Assembly: GCF_947488945.1 (NCBI RefSeq) | Contig: NZ_CANLBS010000008.1 | Location: 284,534 to 348,533 of the forward strand | DNA length: 64,000 nucleotides | Source of the DNA: an uncultured Streptomyces sp. | Lineage (GTDB): Bacteria > Actinomycetota > Actinomycetes > Streptomycetales > Streptomycetaceae | Reading direction: 5' to 3' | Shown here: positions 40,218-48,802 of the stretch, piece after piece | Layout of the letters: each line of letters starts with the position of its first letter | How positions within the stretch are numbered: position 1 is the stretch's first letter | The notes under the pieces: generated by a model | Databases searched by the model: none | Seen by the model: the letters and a program-made list of their open reading frames with translations, nothing else | Told to the model about the DNA's origin: nothing | Made by a program: the position numbers and the translations under genes

Positions 40218-41077
40218 CACAGCTCCTTGCGGACGTTCCGGAGAATGTCCTTCGTGCGTGGTGCAGTCGCGGCCTGAGCCGCCATGCGGTCCATGGCCTC
40301 CAGGTAGGAGGCGACCTCCGGGCGCGCGTCGAAGTAGACGGCGCCGGTCAGGTACTCGCTGTAGACCATGTCCGGCAGTTCGGGGACGCCGAAGCGGAAG
40401 AGCACGAAGGGGCCGTACGTGCCGGGGTGGTGTCCGGTCGAGAACTCCGCGATCTGGAGCGTCACGTGGGACAGCTCGGTGGCTTCGAGCATCTTGTCGA
40501 TCTGGGCGCGCATCGTGTCGGGGCTGCCGACGGGGCGGCGCAGGACCGTCTCGTCCATGATGACCCACAGCTTCGGCGCGTCGGGCTTGGCCAGCAGGGA
40601 CTGGCGTTGCATCCGCAGGTCGACGTGGCGCTCGATGTCGGCCGGGCGGGTCTGCCCGACGGCTCCGGTGCGCAGCACGGAGCGGGCGTAGTCCTCGGTC
40701 TGGAGCAGACCGGGCACGAAGTGCGGTTCGTACATGCGCAGCAGGGAGGCGGCGCCTTCCAGGCTGACGTACATGGAGAACCAGTCGGGCAGGACGTCGT
40801 GGTAGCGCTGCCACCAGCCGGGCTTGTTGGCTTCCTCGGCGAGTTCGACGAAGGCGTCCGCCTCGCCGTCGGGGACGCCGTAGGCCTTCAACAGGAGCTG
40901 GACGTACGGGATTTTGAGGGCGACCTCGGCCGTCTCCATCCTGCGTATGGTCGCCGGCGCGACCCGCAGCACCTTCGCCGCCTCGTCGCGGCCCAGGCCC
41001 ACGCGTTCGCGCAGGTCCTGGAGGCGCTTGCCGAGGACGACCTGGCCCACGGTGGGGGCGGACCGCGGTTCGCTCAC
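40217..41077 (-). CDS. XRE-family regulator with DUF5753 domain
   Basis: 286 residues. The helix-turn-helix is at about 8-65 (V-L-G-K-R-L-Q-D-L-R-E-R-V-G-L, A-A-T-I-R-R-M-E). The DUF5753 domain runs from about 95 to 270 (Y-E-P-H-F-V-P-G-L-L-Q-T-E-D-Y-A-R). The GTG at 41077 is chosen because GGGGAGG lies six bases upstream, while an ATG at 41092 has no site. It is the DNA-binding half of a DUF397 pair. A histidine-kinase-like ATPase is divergently transcribed 120 bases away, a common three-gene set in Streptomyces. Confidence 0.92.
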   Translation of the reverse strand: MSEPRSAPTVGQVVLGKRLQDLRERVGLGRDEAAKVLRVAPATIRRMETAEVALKIPYVQLLLKAYGVPDGEADAFVELAEEANKPGWWQRYHDVLPDWFSMYVSLEGAASLLRMYEPHFVPGLLQTEDYARSVLRTGAVGQTRPADIERHVDLRMQRQSLLAKPDAPKLWVIMDETVLRRPVGSPDTMRAQIDKMLEATELSHVTLQIAEFSTGHHPGTYGPFVLFRFGVPELPDMVYSEYLTGAVYFDARPEVASYLEAMDRMAAQAATAPRTKDILRNVRKEL

Positions 41078-41196
41078 TTGGGACCTCCCCATGGACTGTT
41101 TGCGAGCAGTGTGACATGCGGACGGCGGCGGGGACACGTCCACTCTGGAAATTTCAGAGTGCCCCTTGCCAAGTGTTCGTGACGGGAGGAGAGTTG

Positions 41197-41742
41197 GTGA
41201 CAGAACCTGTTCGTGCAGTCACCACCTCTCCCTGTCCGTCGTGGGTGCGGCGCGTGGCACAGCCCCACTGTGAGGATTCGGTCGTGGCACCTGGCAGTGC
41301 GCTCATCCCCCGGCTCATGGACCTCCGCCCCGGGACGGAAGCACTCCGCTTCTGCTTCGCGCTGCCCGCGCGGGCCGATTCGGTGGCGGGCGCGCGCGAG
41401 TTGACCCGGAGCGGACTGGCGCTGTGGAAGCTGGGCGCCGACGTGTGCGACGCCGCGACCCTGATCGTCTCCGAACTGGTCACCAACGCGGTGGTGCACA
41501 CCGCGAGCTCACGGGTCGTCTGCGAGCTCCAGCGGCTGGACCGGCTGCTGCGGATAGCCGTGCAGGACCAGGGCCACCGGACCGGACCACGCCTGCGGGA
41601 CACCTCCGACGACGAGCACGGGCGGGGACTGCTGCTGGTGGACGCCCTGTCGGAGGCCTGGGGGTCGCACGGCGACGACGACGGGGTCCGGGGCCGCATC
41701 GTCTGGGCGGAACTGCCGCACGGTGCGGGGCAGCCGTGCTGA
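41197..41742 (+). CDS. ATP-binding protein (HATPase_c, anti-sigma/RsbW-like)
   Basis: 181 residues. The N-terminus is short and unlike a sensor. The GHKL ATPase fold holds the N-box L-I-V-S-E-L-V-T-N-A-V-V-H-T (about 92-105), the D-Q-G-H and G-R-G-L-L-L-V-D-A-L-S boxes and the closing W-G-S-H. It lacks a phospho-acceptor His, as in RsbW-type regulators. The GTG at 41197 has GGAGGA six bases upstream; an open frame before it is less protein-like. It belongs with the divergent XRE/DUF397 pair and overlaps the next gene by seven bases. Confidence 0.9.
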   Translation: MTEPVRAVTTSPCPSWVRRVAQPHCEDSVVAPGSALIPRLMDLRPGTEALRFCFALPARADSVAGARELTRSGLALWKLGADVCDAATLIVSELVTNAVVHTASSRVVCELQRLDRLLRIAVQDQGHRTGPRLRDTSDDEHGRGLLLVDALSEAWGSHGDDDGVRGRIVWAELPHGAGQPC

Positions 41743-42170
41743 GGAACGCCTTGTCCCGCCTGCGCGGCGCCCGCCCCGCCGACGCCCCGCCCTGCGACGG
41801 CACCGGCGCCCGGGTCCAGCTCCCCCTCCCGCCCGAGCTGTCCGCGAGCCTCGGGTACGACGCGGTGGGGGTGCCCGCCGAGCACGGGTTCCACCTGATG
41901 TCGCACCTGCCGCGCACCGGCTGCGTGTTCGCCGACGCGGACCGCTGGTGGTGGATCGTCCCGGCGGGCTCCGACCAGGACCTCGTCTGGCCCGAGCAGG
42001 CCCGGTACGCCCCGGGGGCGCTGGTGCCCGCCGTGCGGCCGCGGCTGATCCACGCTCCGGAAAGCCGCACCCCCTACACGCCCCCCATCCCGCTGTTCCT
42101 GATGGTGTGCCAGGTCACCGGGGTGTCGCCGACCTGGGGACCGGCGTCGAGCCCGGTCGGAGCGTCCTGA
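41736..42170 (+). CDS. Conserved hypothetical protein, 144 aa
   Basis: 144 residues. It has a core with V-Q-L-P-L-P-P-E-L, H-L-P-R-T-G-C-V-F, W-W-W-I-V-P-A-G-S and a Pro-rich C-terminus ending P-P-I-P-L-F-L-M-V-C-Q-V-T-G. I do not know its function. Similar short proteins follow RsbW-like ATPase genes in many streptomycetes. The GTG overlaps the ATPase stop by seven bases with GGGG upstream, so the two are translationally coupled and may act together. Confidence 0.82.
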   Translation: MLRNALSRLRGARPADAPPCDGTGARVQLPLPPELSASLGYDAVGVPAEHGFHLMSHLPRTGCVFADADRWWWIVPAGSDQDLVWPEQARYAPGALVPAVRPRLIHAPESRTPYTPPIPLFLMVCQVTGVSPTWGPASSPVGAS

Positions 42171-42180
42171 CCGCGCGGCC

Positions 42181-43527
42181 TCAGGGGCGGTCGAGGTAGC
42201 CGAGTTGCGGGTGGGCCGCGGTGTAGGCGTCGACGAGCCGGCGCGCGACGGTGACGGAGTCGACCAGCGGGTGCAGCGCGAACGCGCGGGCGGCCACGGA
42301 CCGGGAGCCGCTCTCCGCCGCCTCCAGCACGGACCGCTCGACGGCCTTCACCGCGTGGACGAGGCCCGAGGCGTGCGCGGGCAGCGGGCTGACCGTCACC
42401 GGGTGGGCGCCGTTCGCGTCGACGAGGCAGGGCACCTCGACGACGGCGTCCGCGTCCAGCCCCGGCAGGGTGGTGCGGTTGCGGACGTTGAGGATCAGCG
42501 AGGTGCGCTCGTTGCGGGCGACGGCCCGCATCAGGGCCAGCGCGACCTGTTCGTAGCCGCCGGACTCCAGGTCGGCGGCGGCCCGCTCCCCCGCGCCGGA
42601 CACCTCGCGGTTCTCCGACATGTAGGTCGCCTCCCGCTCGGCGCGGGTGCGGTCCCAGGTGGCGAACGCCGGGGTGCCGGGCTCCCGCATCCGGGCGTAG
42701 AAGCCCTGCTGCTGCTCGCTGAGGAAGGCGCCCCGGGTCTGTCCGGCCTCCTGGTAGGCGCGGACCGCCTCGCGGTTGTAGTAGTAGTAGTGCAGGTACT
42801 CGTTGGGGATCGCGCCGAGCGAACGCAGCAGGCCGGTCCCGAAGAGCTTGCCCTCCTCGAAGGAGCCCAGCAGGCCGTCGTCGGCGAGCAGCCGGGGCAG
42901 CGCGTCCCGCCCGTCGACGTACAGGCCCTGGACCCAGCCGAGGTGGTTGAGGCCCGCGTAGTCGATCCAGGCGCGGTCCGGGTCGGCGCCGAGGACCCGG
43001 GCGATCCGGCGGCCGAGACCGACCGGGGTGTCGCAGATGCCGACGACCCGGTCGCCGAGATGCCGGGACATCGCCTCGGTGACCATCCCGGCCGGGTTGG
43101 TGAAGTTGATGACCCAGGCGTCCGGGGCGAGCCTGCCGATCCGCCGGGCGAGGTCCACCGCGACGGGCACGGTGCGCAGCCCGTACGCGATGCCGCCCGC
43201 GCCGACGGTCTCCTGGCCCAGCACCCCTTCGGCCAGCGCGATCCGCTCGTCGGCGGCGCGGCCCGCGAGGCCGCCCACCCTGATCGCGGAGAAGACGAAG
43301 TCCGCGCCGCGCAGCGCCTCGTCCAGGTCGGACGTGGCGACGACGTCCGGCGCGTCGGGCACGCCCGCGGCCTGCTCGGCCAGCACCCGCGCGACGGCCG
43401 AGAGGCGGTCGGCGTCGGTGTCGTACAGCGTCACCCGGGTCACCCGGCCCTCGGCGTGGTCGCCGAGCAGCGCCCCGTAGACCAGAGGGACCCGGAACCC
43501 GCCGCCACCAAGAATTGTCAGCTTCAC
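42181..43527 (-). CDS. GH4 6-phospho-beta-glucosidase-like glycosidase
   Basis: 448 residues of glycoside hydrolase family 4. The NAD-binding loop is G-G-G-G-F-R (7-12). The sugar/NAD region N-F-T-N-P-A is at 141-146. The metal ligands are Cys165 in G-I-C-D-T-P and His195 in L-N-H-L-G-W. This family cleaves glycosidic bonds by an NAD-dependent oxidation, needing Mn2+ or another metal, and mostly acts on phosphorylated sugars such as cellobiose-6-phosphate. No PTS gene is near, so the substrate might be non-phosphorylated. The ATG at 43527 gives the full N-terminus. It is followed by the convergent 144-aa gene. Confidence 0.93.
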   Translation of the reverse strand: MKLTILGGGGFRVPLVYGALLGDHAEGRVTRVTLYDTDADRLSAVARVLAEQAAGVPDAPDVVATSDLDEALRGADFVFSAIRVGGLAGRAADERIALAEGVLGQETVGAGGIAYGLRTVPVAVDLARRIGRLAPDAWVINFTNPAGMVTEAMSRHLGDRVVGICDTPVGLGRRIARVLGADPDRAWIDYAGLNHLGWVQGLYVDGRDALPRLLADDGLLGSFEEGKLFGTGLLRSLGAIPNEYLHYYYYNREAVRAYQEAGQTRGAFLSEQQQGFYARMREPGTPAFATWDRTRAEREATYMSENREVSGAGERAAADLESGGYEQVALALMRAVARNERTSLILNVRNRTTLPGLDADAVVEVPCLVDANGAHPVTVSPLPAHASGLVHAVKAVERSVLEAAESGSRSVAARAFALHPLVDSVTVARRLVDAYTAAHPQLGYLDRP

Positions 43528-43620
43528 GCTGCTCGATGGTACGGGCCCGGGGCGCGGGACGGGGAAGCCGCGGGCACGGGCCCGCGACTCCCCCGGTGCA
43601 CGGGACCCGGCCGGGGGGGG

Positions 43621-45111
43621 TCAGTAGCCGCTCCACCAGCGGGAGACGGCCTGCCAGAGCCGGGCGGGGGCGCCGGGGACGCGCTGCCGGGGCACGGTGG
43701 CGGCCGGGGCCTCGGCGGACCCGGCGGATTCCGGTGCGGGGGCGGCCGGCTCCGGGGAGGAGACGACCCAGTCGGCGCGGGGCCGGGGGCGGGCCGAGGC
43801 GGGCTGCGGCTCGTCGTCGATCTCCTGCTGGGGGCTGGGGGCGAACTGGACGGGGAGCTCCATCAGGTGGCGGGACATGATGGTGCCCATCCAGCTCAGT
43901 TCCTCCTCCGGTACCGCCAGCTCCAGGTCGGGCAGGCGCATCAGCAGCGCGTCCACGCCGACGTCCGCGATCGCGCGGCCGATGTCCTGGCCGGGGCACT
44001 CGTGGGGGCCGCCACTGAAGGCGAGGTGGGCGCGGTTGCCCTCCATGCTCGCCTTCAGGTCGGGGCGGACCGCCGGGTCGCTGTTGGCGGCGGCGACGCC
44101 GATGAGCAGCGCGTCCCCCTCCTTGATGTGCTTGCCGCCGAGCTCGGTGTCGCCGACCGCCCAGCGCCCGAAGACCAGGGAGAACGGCGGTTCGTCCCAG
44201 AGGGTCTGCTCCACCGCCTCGGGGATGGTCATGTGGCCGCCGCTGAGCCGCGCCCGGAACCGGGGATCGGTGAGCACCATGCGGAGCACGTTGGCGATGA
44301 GGTTGGCGGTGGACTCGTAGGCGGCGATCAGCGTCAGGCGCAGGTGCTCGACCACCTCCAGGTCGGTCAGCGCGGCGCTGTGCTCGATGAGCCGACTGGC
44401 GAAGTCGGGCTCGGGCGCGGCGCGGCGGCGCTCGACCAGGCGGGTGAGCACCTCGACGACGTAGGCGTTGCTGGCCACGGCGGTCTCGGTGCCGCGGGTC
44501 ATGTCGCGGGCGGCCTGCACCAGCCGCTCGTCGTACTCCTCGGGCATGCCGAAGACGGCGCACATCACCATCATCGGCAGGTGGTCGGCGAACTGGCTGA
44601 CGAGGTCGGCGGTGCCCTTGAGGCAGAAGTCGTTGACCAGCCGGTTGCTGAAGCGGTTGATGTGCCGGCGGACGCCGCGGGTGTCGATCCGCTCCATGGC
44701 GTCGGTGACCGCGCCGCGCTGGCGTTCGTGGGTCGCGCCGTCGGCGAAGACGCAGACCGGCTGGTAGGTGAAGATCGGCGCGAGCGGGTGGTCCGGGGCG
44801 ACGGTGCCGTCCTGGAGGGCGCGCCAGCGGCGGGAGTCGCGGGAGAACTGCGAGGGCGTGCGGGTCACGTGCAGGTTCTCGCTGTGGCCGAGGACCAGCC
44901 AGGCGGGGACGTCGCCGTGCAGCAGGACCGGGGCGACGGTGCCGTGCTCGGCGCGCAGCTTGGCGTACAGACCGGCGGGGTCCTTCTCGGCCTCCGGGCC
45001 GTAGTACCGGCGTACGCCTCCGGGCCCGATGCCGGGGTCGTGCGCGGGGCACCCGGGCGGAGGGACGGGGCCCGACGCGGTGCCGGGTTCGTCGTGGAAG
45101 GGGGTTGTCAC
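43621..45111 (-). CDS. cvnE: Conservon P450 CvnE, CYP157-like, lacking ExxR
   Basis: 496 residues. The heme-binding loop F-S-G-G-P-H-E-C-P-G places the axial Cys near 372. The I-helix reads A-A-Y-E-S-T. The K-helix, where P450s have E-x-x-R, reads E-Q-T-L-W-D-E-P-P (Glu301, Trp305), so both the Glu and Arg of the motif are replaced. This is the known hallmark of the CYP157 family of streptomycetes. A C-terminal tail of about 80 residues rich in Pro and Ala is additional. GTG at 45111 with GGAG upstream. It closes the conservon operon (A-B-C-D-E). Substrate is unknown; it may respond to or modify a signal for the CvnD GTPase. Confidence 0.92.
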   Translation of the reverse strand: MTTPFHDEPGTASGPVPPPGCPAHDPGIGPGGVRRYYGPEAEKDPAGLYAKLRAEHGTVAPVLLHGDVPAWLVLGHSENLHVTRTPSQFSRDSRRWRALQDGTVAPDHPLAPIFTYQPVCVFADGATHERQRGAVTDAMERIDTRGVRRHINRFSNRLVNDFCLKGTADLVSQFADHLPMMVMCAVFGMPEEYDERLVQAARDMTRGTETAVASNAYVVEVLTRLVERRRAAPEPDFASRLIEHSAALTDLEVVEHLRLTLIAAYESTANLIANVLRMVLTDPRFRARLSGGHMTIPEAVEQTLWDEPPFSLVFGRWAVGDTELGGKHIKEGDALLIGVAAANSDPAVRPDLKASMEGNRAHLAFSGGPHECPGQDIGRAIADVGVDALLMRLPDLELAVPEEELSWMGTIMSRHLMELPVQFAPSPQQEIDDEPQPASARPRPRADWVVSSPEPAAPAPESAGSAEAPAATVPRQRVPGAPARLWQAVSRWWSGY

Positions 45112-45173
45112 TGTGACTCCAGGAATGGGTGGCTCGGGGGTGTGGGCGCGGCGGTTTCCGCGCGCGCCGCCCG

Positions 45174-45788
45174 TCAGGCGAGGGGGACGGCGAGGCTGTG
45201 GAGGTACCGCATCAGGGTCATCAGCACGTCGCGGCTGGACGCCCGCAGCCGCGCGTCGCAGTCGATCATGGGGACCTCGTCGGGCAGGTCGAGCGCGGCG
45301 CGCAGCGAGGCGACCGGGTGCTTGGGAGCACCGGGGAAGGTGTTCACGGCGACGACGAACGGCACGCCGCGCTCCTCCAGCCGGCCGATCACGTCGAAGC
45401 TGACTTCGAGCCGGCGGGTGTCGATCAGCACGACCGCGCCGAGCGCGCCCTCGAAGAGCCCGTTCCACAGGAACCAGAAGCGCTCCTGGCCCGGGGTGCC
45501 GAACAGGTAGAGGATGAGTTCGTCGCTGAGGCTGATCCGGCCGAAGTCCATGGCGACGGTGGTGGCGGTCTTGCTCTCCACCCCGGCGTTGTCGTCGACG
45601 CCGACGCCGGCCTGGGTCATGGTCTCTTCGGTGGTGAGCGGCCGGATCTCGCTGACGGAACCGACCATCGTCGTCTTGCCGACCCCGAACCCGCCGACGA
45701 TCACGACCTTGACCGCGGCGGTGGCCGTGGTGGGCAGGACGTCCTCGGTACGGGGGCCGGAGATCGTGTCAGAGCTTCTGAAGTCCAT
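45174..45788 (-). CDS. cvnD: Conservon GTPase CvnD
   Basis: 204 residues of the small GTPase family typical of conservons. The P-loop is G-G-F-G-V-G-K-T-T (32-40), the switch II L-F-G-T-P-G-Q-E-R-F. The base-recognition loop reads N-T-F-P-G instead of N/T-K-x-D, a feature of this branch. It is presumed to cycle between GDP and GTP under CvnA/B/C control at the membrane. The start overlaps the cvnC stop by 20 bases. Confidence 0.93.
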   Translation of the reverse strand: MDFRSSDTISGPRTEDVLPTTATAAVKVVIVGGFGVGKTTMVGSVSEIRPLTTEETMTQAGVGVDDNAGVESKTATTVAMDFGRISLSDELILYLFGTPGQERFWFLWNGLFEGALGAVVLIDTRRLEVSFDVIGRLEERGVPFVVAVNTFPGAPKHPVASLRAALDLPDEVPMIDCDARLRASSRDVLMTLMRYLHSLAVPLA

Positions 45789-46140
45789 GCATCACCGCTT
45801 CGAGAAGGGACCGGTCGGGCAGGGTGGCGCGAACGATGGGCGCCCGGGACTCGATCAGGTCGGACGCGAGTAATTCGGTCAGCAGCGAGGTGACCACGCT
45901 GAAGGGGAGGCCGAGGTACGCCGAGATCTCGGCCACGGACAACGGCGCCTGACAGAGCTTCAGGATTGCCGCCTGTTCCGGCTGGAAGGTCGGGGAGGGC
46001 TCCGCGTGGGCCACGACCATGGTGACCAGGTCGAGCGCCGCGCGCTCGCTGCCCTCCAGGTCACCGGTGATCACGTACAGCCGTTCCGGGTCGTTCAGGG
46101 CGGGATCGGCAGAGCGGCGCTCCCTCCGGGGAGCGTTCAT
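45769..46140 (-). CDS. cvnC: Conservon protein CvnC (DUF742)
   Basis: 123 residues, a DUF742 winged-helix-like protein: R-L-Y-V-I-T-G-D-L, then E-Q-A-A-I-L-K-L-C and S-V-A-E-I-S-A-Y-L-G-L-P-F-S-V-V-T-S-L-L. It is the third partner of the conservon. The ATG overlaps the cvnB stop as ATGA and its end overlaps cvnD, giving tight coupling. It may bind DNA or dock the GTPase; no catalytic residue is seen. Confidence 0.93.
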   Translation of the reverse strand: MNAPRRERRSADPALNDPERLYVITGDLEGSERAALDLVTMVVAHAEPSPTFQPEQAAILKLCQAPLSVAEISAYLGLPFSVVTSLLTELLASDLIESRAPIVRATLPDRSLLEAVMHGLQKL

Positions 46141-46544
46141 CCGGCCTGCCCGTCGTGTCGCGGCGGACTGGTCAGGTGGGCGCCGATGCGGACCACCATG
46201 TCCCGCATGCGGGCGCCGACGAGTCCGGCGTCGACGGTCTCACCGGCGAGCACCGCGAGGTAGGCGCCCGTGCCGGCGGCCATCAGGTAGAAGAATCCGC
46301 CGGTGACCTCGATGACGACGAGCTTCATCAGGCCGTCGCTGTAGGGGATCTCGGTGGCGACCGCGGCGGCCAGGCTCTGCAGCCCGGCGCACGCCGCCGC
46401 GAGGCGGTCGGCGACGTCGGGGTCGCCGCCGTGCATGGCGATGCGCAGCCCGTCCGAGGAGAGCACCACGATCTGGTGGATGCTCGGCACGTCCTCGGCC
46501 AGTTCCTTGAGCATCCAGTCCATGTTTCCCCGTTGCTGGATCAC
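46137..46544 (-). CDS. cvnB: Conservon protein CvnB (roadblock/LC7)
   Basis: 135 residues of the roadblock/LC7 fold: N-M-D-W-M-L-K-E-L-A, V-L-S-S-D-G-L-R-I-A, a helical middle and G-G-F-F-Y-L-M-A-A-G. Such proteins act as regulators or GEF/GAP-like scaffolds for small GTPases. The GTG at 46544 was chosen as it gives the usual V-I-Q-Q-R start and overlaps the cvnA stop (GTGA), with AGGGAGA before it. Confidence 0.93.
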   Translation of the reverse strand: MIQQRGNMDWMLKELAEDVPSIHQIVVLSSDGLRIAMHGGDPDVADRLAAACAGLQSLAAAVATEIPYSDGLMKLVVIEVTGGFFYLMAAGTGAYLAVLAGETVDAGLVGARMRDMVVRIGAHLTSPPRHDGQAG

Positions 46545-48178
46545 TTCAGGTCTCCCTTGTCCCACGCGTCGTCAGAGTCTTCGCCGTTCTTGCGGTCCTG
46601 CGGCACGCCGTTGACGGCCTTGGTGAAGGCCTCGAGCCACAGCCCGGGGGGCTTCTCCCCGCCGGAGGAGCCGGTGGCCCGGCCGCCGTCCTGGCCGCCG
46701 CCGCCCGGGTGCGTGCCGCCTCCGCCCGCTCCGGCCGGGGCCGGGGCCTGCTGGGGAAGGTTGTGCGAGCCGAGCGGGGCGCGGCCCCGGCTGCGGCGTT
46801 GCGGCAGACCGTTCTCGGTCCATTCGGTGACCACCGGTGCTTCGTCCTCCATGGCCGCCGGGGCGGGCACCGGGGGGCGGGCGGCGGGTGCGGTGACGGC
46901 GGAGGGCACCGGTCCGGTCGCCGCGGTGCGGGCCTTGCGCTTGCCGGCCGGCGGCACGACGTGCTGGAGCTGGGACATGTCCAGCGAGCTGGTGGGCCGC
47001 GAGGTGGCGCCGATGCCGTGCGCGATGCCGGGTGCGGGGCCGGTGGTGATCATCTCGCGGGGCACGATGAGGACGGCGCGGACGCCGCCGTAGGCCGACT
47101 GACGCAGCGACACCTGGAGCTGGTACATGCGGGCGAGCCGGCCGACGACGGCCATGCCGAGGCGGGGGGACTCGCCGAGGTCGTTCATGTTGATGCCGGC
47201 CTGGGCCTGGGCGAGCATGTTCTCGGCCCGCGCGCGGGCCTCCTCGCTGAGGCTGACGCCGCCGTCCTCGATCTCGATGGCGATGCCGGTCTGCACCTCG
47301 ACCGCGGTGACGTGCACCCGGGTCTGCGGCGGCGAGTAGCGGGTCGCGTTGTCGAGCAGCTCGGCGCAGGCGTGGATGAGCGGTTCGACGGCGGTGCCGA
47401 CGATGGCGACCTTGGAGATCGAGTGCAGGTCGACGCGCTGGTATTCGAGGATGCGGGACATCGCGCCGCGCAGCACGCTGAACAGCGGCACGGGCTTGGG
47501 CCACTGGCGGCTGGGCCTGGCGCCGCCGAGGACGGCGATCGAGTCGGCGAGGCGGCCGATCAGGGCGGTGCCGTGGTCGATGCGCAGCAGGTCGTCGAAG
47601 ACCTCGGGGTTGCGCCCGTAGTGGTCCTCCATCTCGCGGAGTTCGCTGGCCTGGCGGTGCACGATCGCCTGGACGCGCCGGGCGACGCTGACGAACGCGC
47701 GCTGCGCGGAGTCACGGCGTGCTTCCTCGTCGTCGATGATCTTCAGGACGACGAGGAGGAGGTGGCGCAGGGCCCTGGGCAGGTTGCGGAAGGCCGGGTC
47801 GGCGTCCACGACGTCGCGCATGACCTCGTCCGGCGAGTTGCCGGAGCGCAGGGTCCTGATCGCGGTCGGCATCAGGTCCCTGGTGAGTCGGACCGTCTCG
47901 TCGTCGTGGGCGGCGATGCGCCGTTCCAGGTGGGTGACGCGCTGTTCGTAGCGGGCCCTCTGGACGCGGAGTTCGCGTCCCTTGCGGTGGAGTGCGACGG
48001 CGAGCACGGAGACCACGATCGTGGCGAGCGCACCGGACACGGCGACTGGTATCCGCGCGGCCTGGGTGACCAGCGATACGCCGGCTGCGGTCGTGCCGAC
48101 GAGCAGCACGAGGGGCAGCAGGAGGACGCGGACCACGGGGATCTTCCGTTCGGTCGGCGGTGATTCGACACGGACCAT
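46541..48178 (-). CDS. cvnA: Conservon sensor kinase-like protein CvnA
   Basis: 545 residues. Two membrane helices (about 16-36 and 43-64) lead into a helical region and a GHKL ATPase with N-box E-L-L-D-N-A-T-R-Y-S-P-P (about 275-286) and a G-L box. The family phospho-acceptor His is uncertain. A Pro/Gly-rich C-terminal tail of about 150 residues follows. It heads the operon and is the likely membrane sensor feeding CvnB, CvnC and CvnD. The ATG at 48178 has AGAGGG six bases upstream. Confidence 0.92.
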   Translation of the reverse strand: MVRVESPPTERKIPVVRVLLLPLVLLVGTTAAGVSLVTQAARIPVAVSGALATIVVSVLAVALHRKGRELRVQRARYEQRVTHLERRIAAHDDETVRLTRDLMPTAIRTLRSGNSPDEVMRDVVDADPAFRNLPRALRHLLLVVLKIIDDEEARRDSAQRAFVSVARRVQAIVHRQASELREMEDHYGRNPEVFDDLLRIDHGTALIGRLADSIAVLGGARPSRQWPKPVPLFSVLRGAMSRILEYQRVDLHSISKVAIVGTAVEPLIHACAELLDNATRYSPPQTRVHVTAVEVQTGIAIEIEDGGVSLSEEARARAENMLAQAQAGINMNDLGESPRLGMAVVGRLARMYQLQVSLRQSAYGGVRAVLIVPREMITTGPAPGIAHGIGATSRPTSSLDMSQLQHVVPPAGKRKARTAATGPVPSAVTAPAARPPVPAPAAMEDEAPVVTEWTENGLPQRRSRGRAPLGSHNLPQQAPAPAGAGGGGTHPGGGGQDGGRATGSSGGEKPPGLWLEAFTKAVNGVPQDRKNGEDSDDAWDKGDLK

Positions 48179-48363
48179 CTAAAACCCTCTGGCGGTTGAT
48201 TCCGGGATGTATGCGCAGGTGTGGGGAGAACCGCGAACAAGTGCGCGAACGGGCGGTAACTCGACTTCACTGCGCGTGAGCTTAGCCAGATCAGATCAGT
48301 GCTTCGGCATATTCACCCAACCCCCTGCGCGAGCACGTCCGGGGTAATACACTCGCCTGTTTT

Positions 48364-48386
48364 GCACGCTCGGCTTCCGAGCGTGC
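48364..48386. terminator. Hairpin GCACGCTCGG...CCGAGCGTGC, 10-bp stem
   Basis: A perfect 10-bp stem with a 3-base loop, 178 bases upstream of the cvnA start. It may end an RNA or form part of a small RNA. Confidence 0.45.
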
Positions 48387-48427
48387 GCGGGGAGTGACGG
48401 AGCAGTCCGGAGGCATACTCCACCCCC

Positions 48428-48454
48428 CATCCGTCCCACGGGGCGGGACGGATG
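48428..48454. terminator. Hairpin CATCCGTCCC...GGGACGGATG, 10-bp stem
   Basis: A perfect 10-bp stem with a 7-base loop followed by a pyrimidine-rich CCTTCTTCC on the plus strand, like a terminator for a plus-strand RNA beginning upstream. No annotated gene ends here. Confidence 0.5.
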
Positions 48455-48802
48455 CCTTCTTCCCCGACCGCCCTTTTGGCCTTATGTGCTGCTCAGCCGC
48501 TGCGCAGCTGCTGTGATGAAGCAGCTCCCTCGGGCGTGTGTACCACCCTGGGGAACAGGCGCACATGTGAGCGAACCTGATCGAAAGGAACACATTCGCG
48601 CTCCGCGCGAGGGTGATGGCGCGCGGAGCGATGCTGACGGCCCCGGACGGAGGTCCCGCGGTCCGCCCGTCAGACGCCGCGGAGGGCCGCCCCGGGGACC
48701 GGGCACCCGGTCACGGCACGTCATCATCGTCGGGCCGGGACGGACCGGCGGGCGGCCCGGAGGGGGTCGGCCCTGGACGGAAGCGGCGGGAGCGGGGACA
48801 CC

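Larger units (their letters stand above)
48179..48802. other. 624-bp non-coding region with two strong hairpins
   Basis: No gene is supported. It contains two hairpins (48364-48386, 48428-48454) and promoters are expected for cvnA (minus) and the IclR gene (plus). A 10-codon frame, M-C-C-S-A-A-A-Q-L-L, at 48484 has no ribosome site. A small RNA is possible. Confidence 0.5.

Noticed and set aside
42074..45052. A 992-codon minus-strand open frame across the GH4 and P450 genes
   Set aside because: It is a shadow: arginine/proline-rich, while GH4 and P450 motifs lie in other frames of the same strand.
42205..45510. An 1101-codon plus-strand open frame opposite the GH4 and P450 genes
   Set aside because: Antisense shadow produced by high GC; no motif and implausible composition.
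48484..48516. Ten-codon frame M-C-C-S-A-A-A-Q-L-L as a leader peptide
   Set aside because: No ribosome site, no attenuator linked to a downstream gene.
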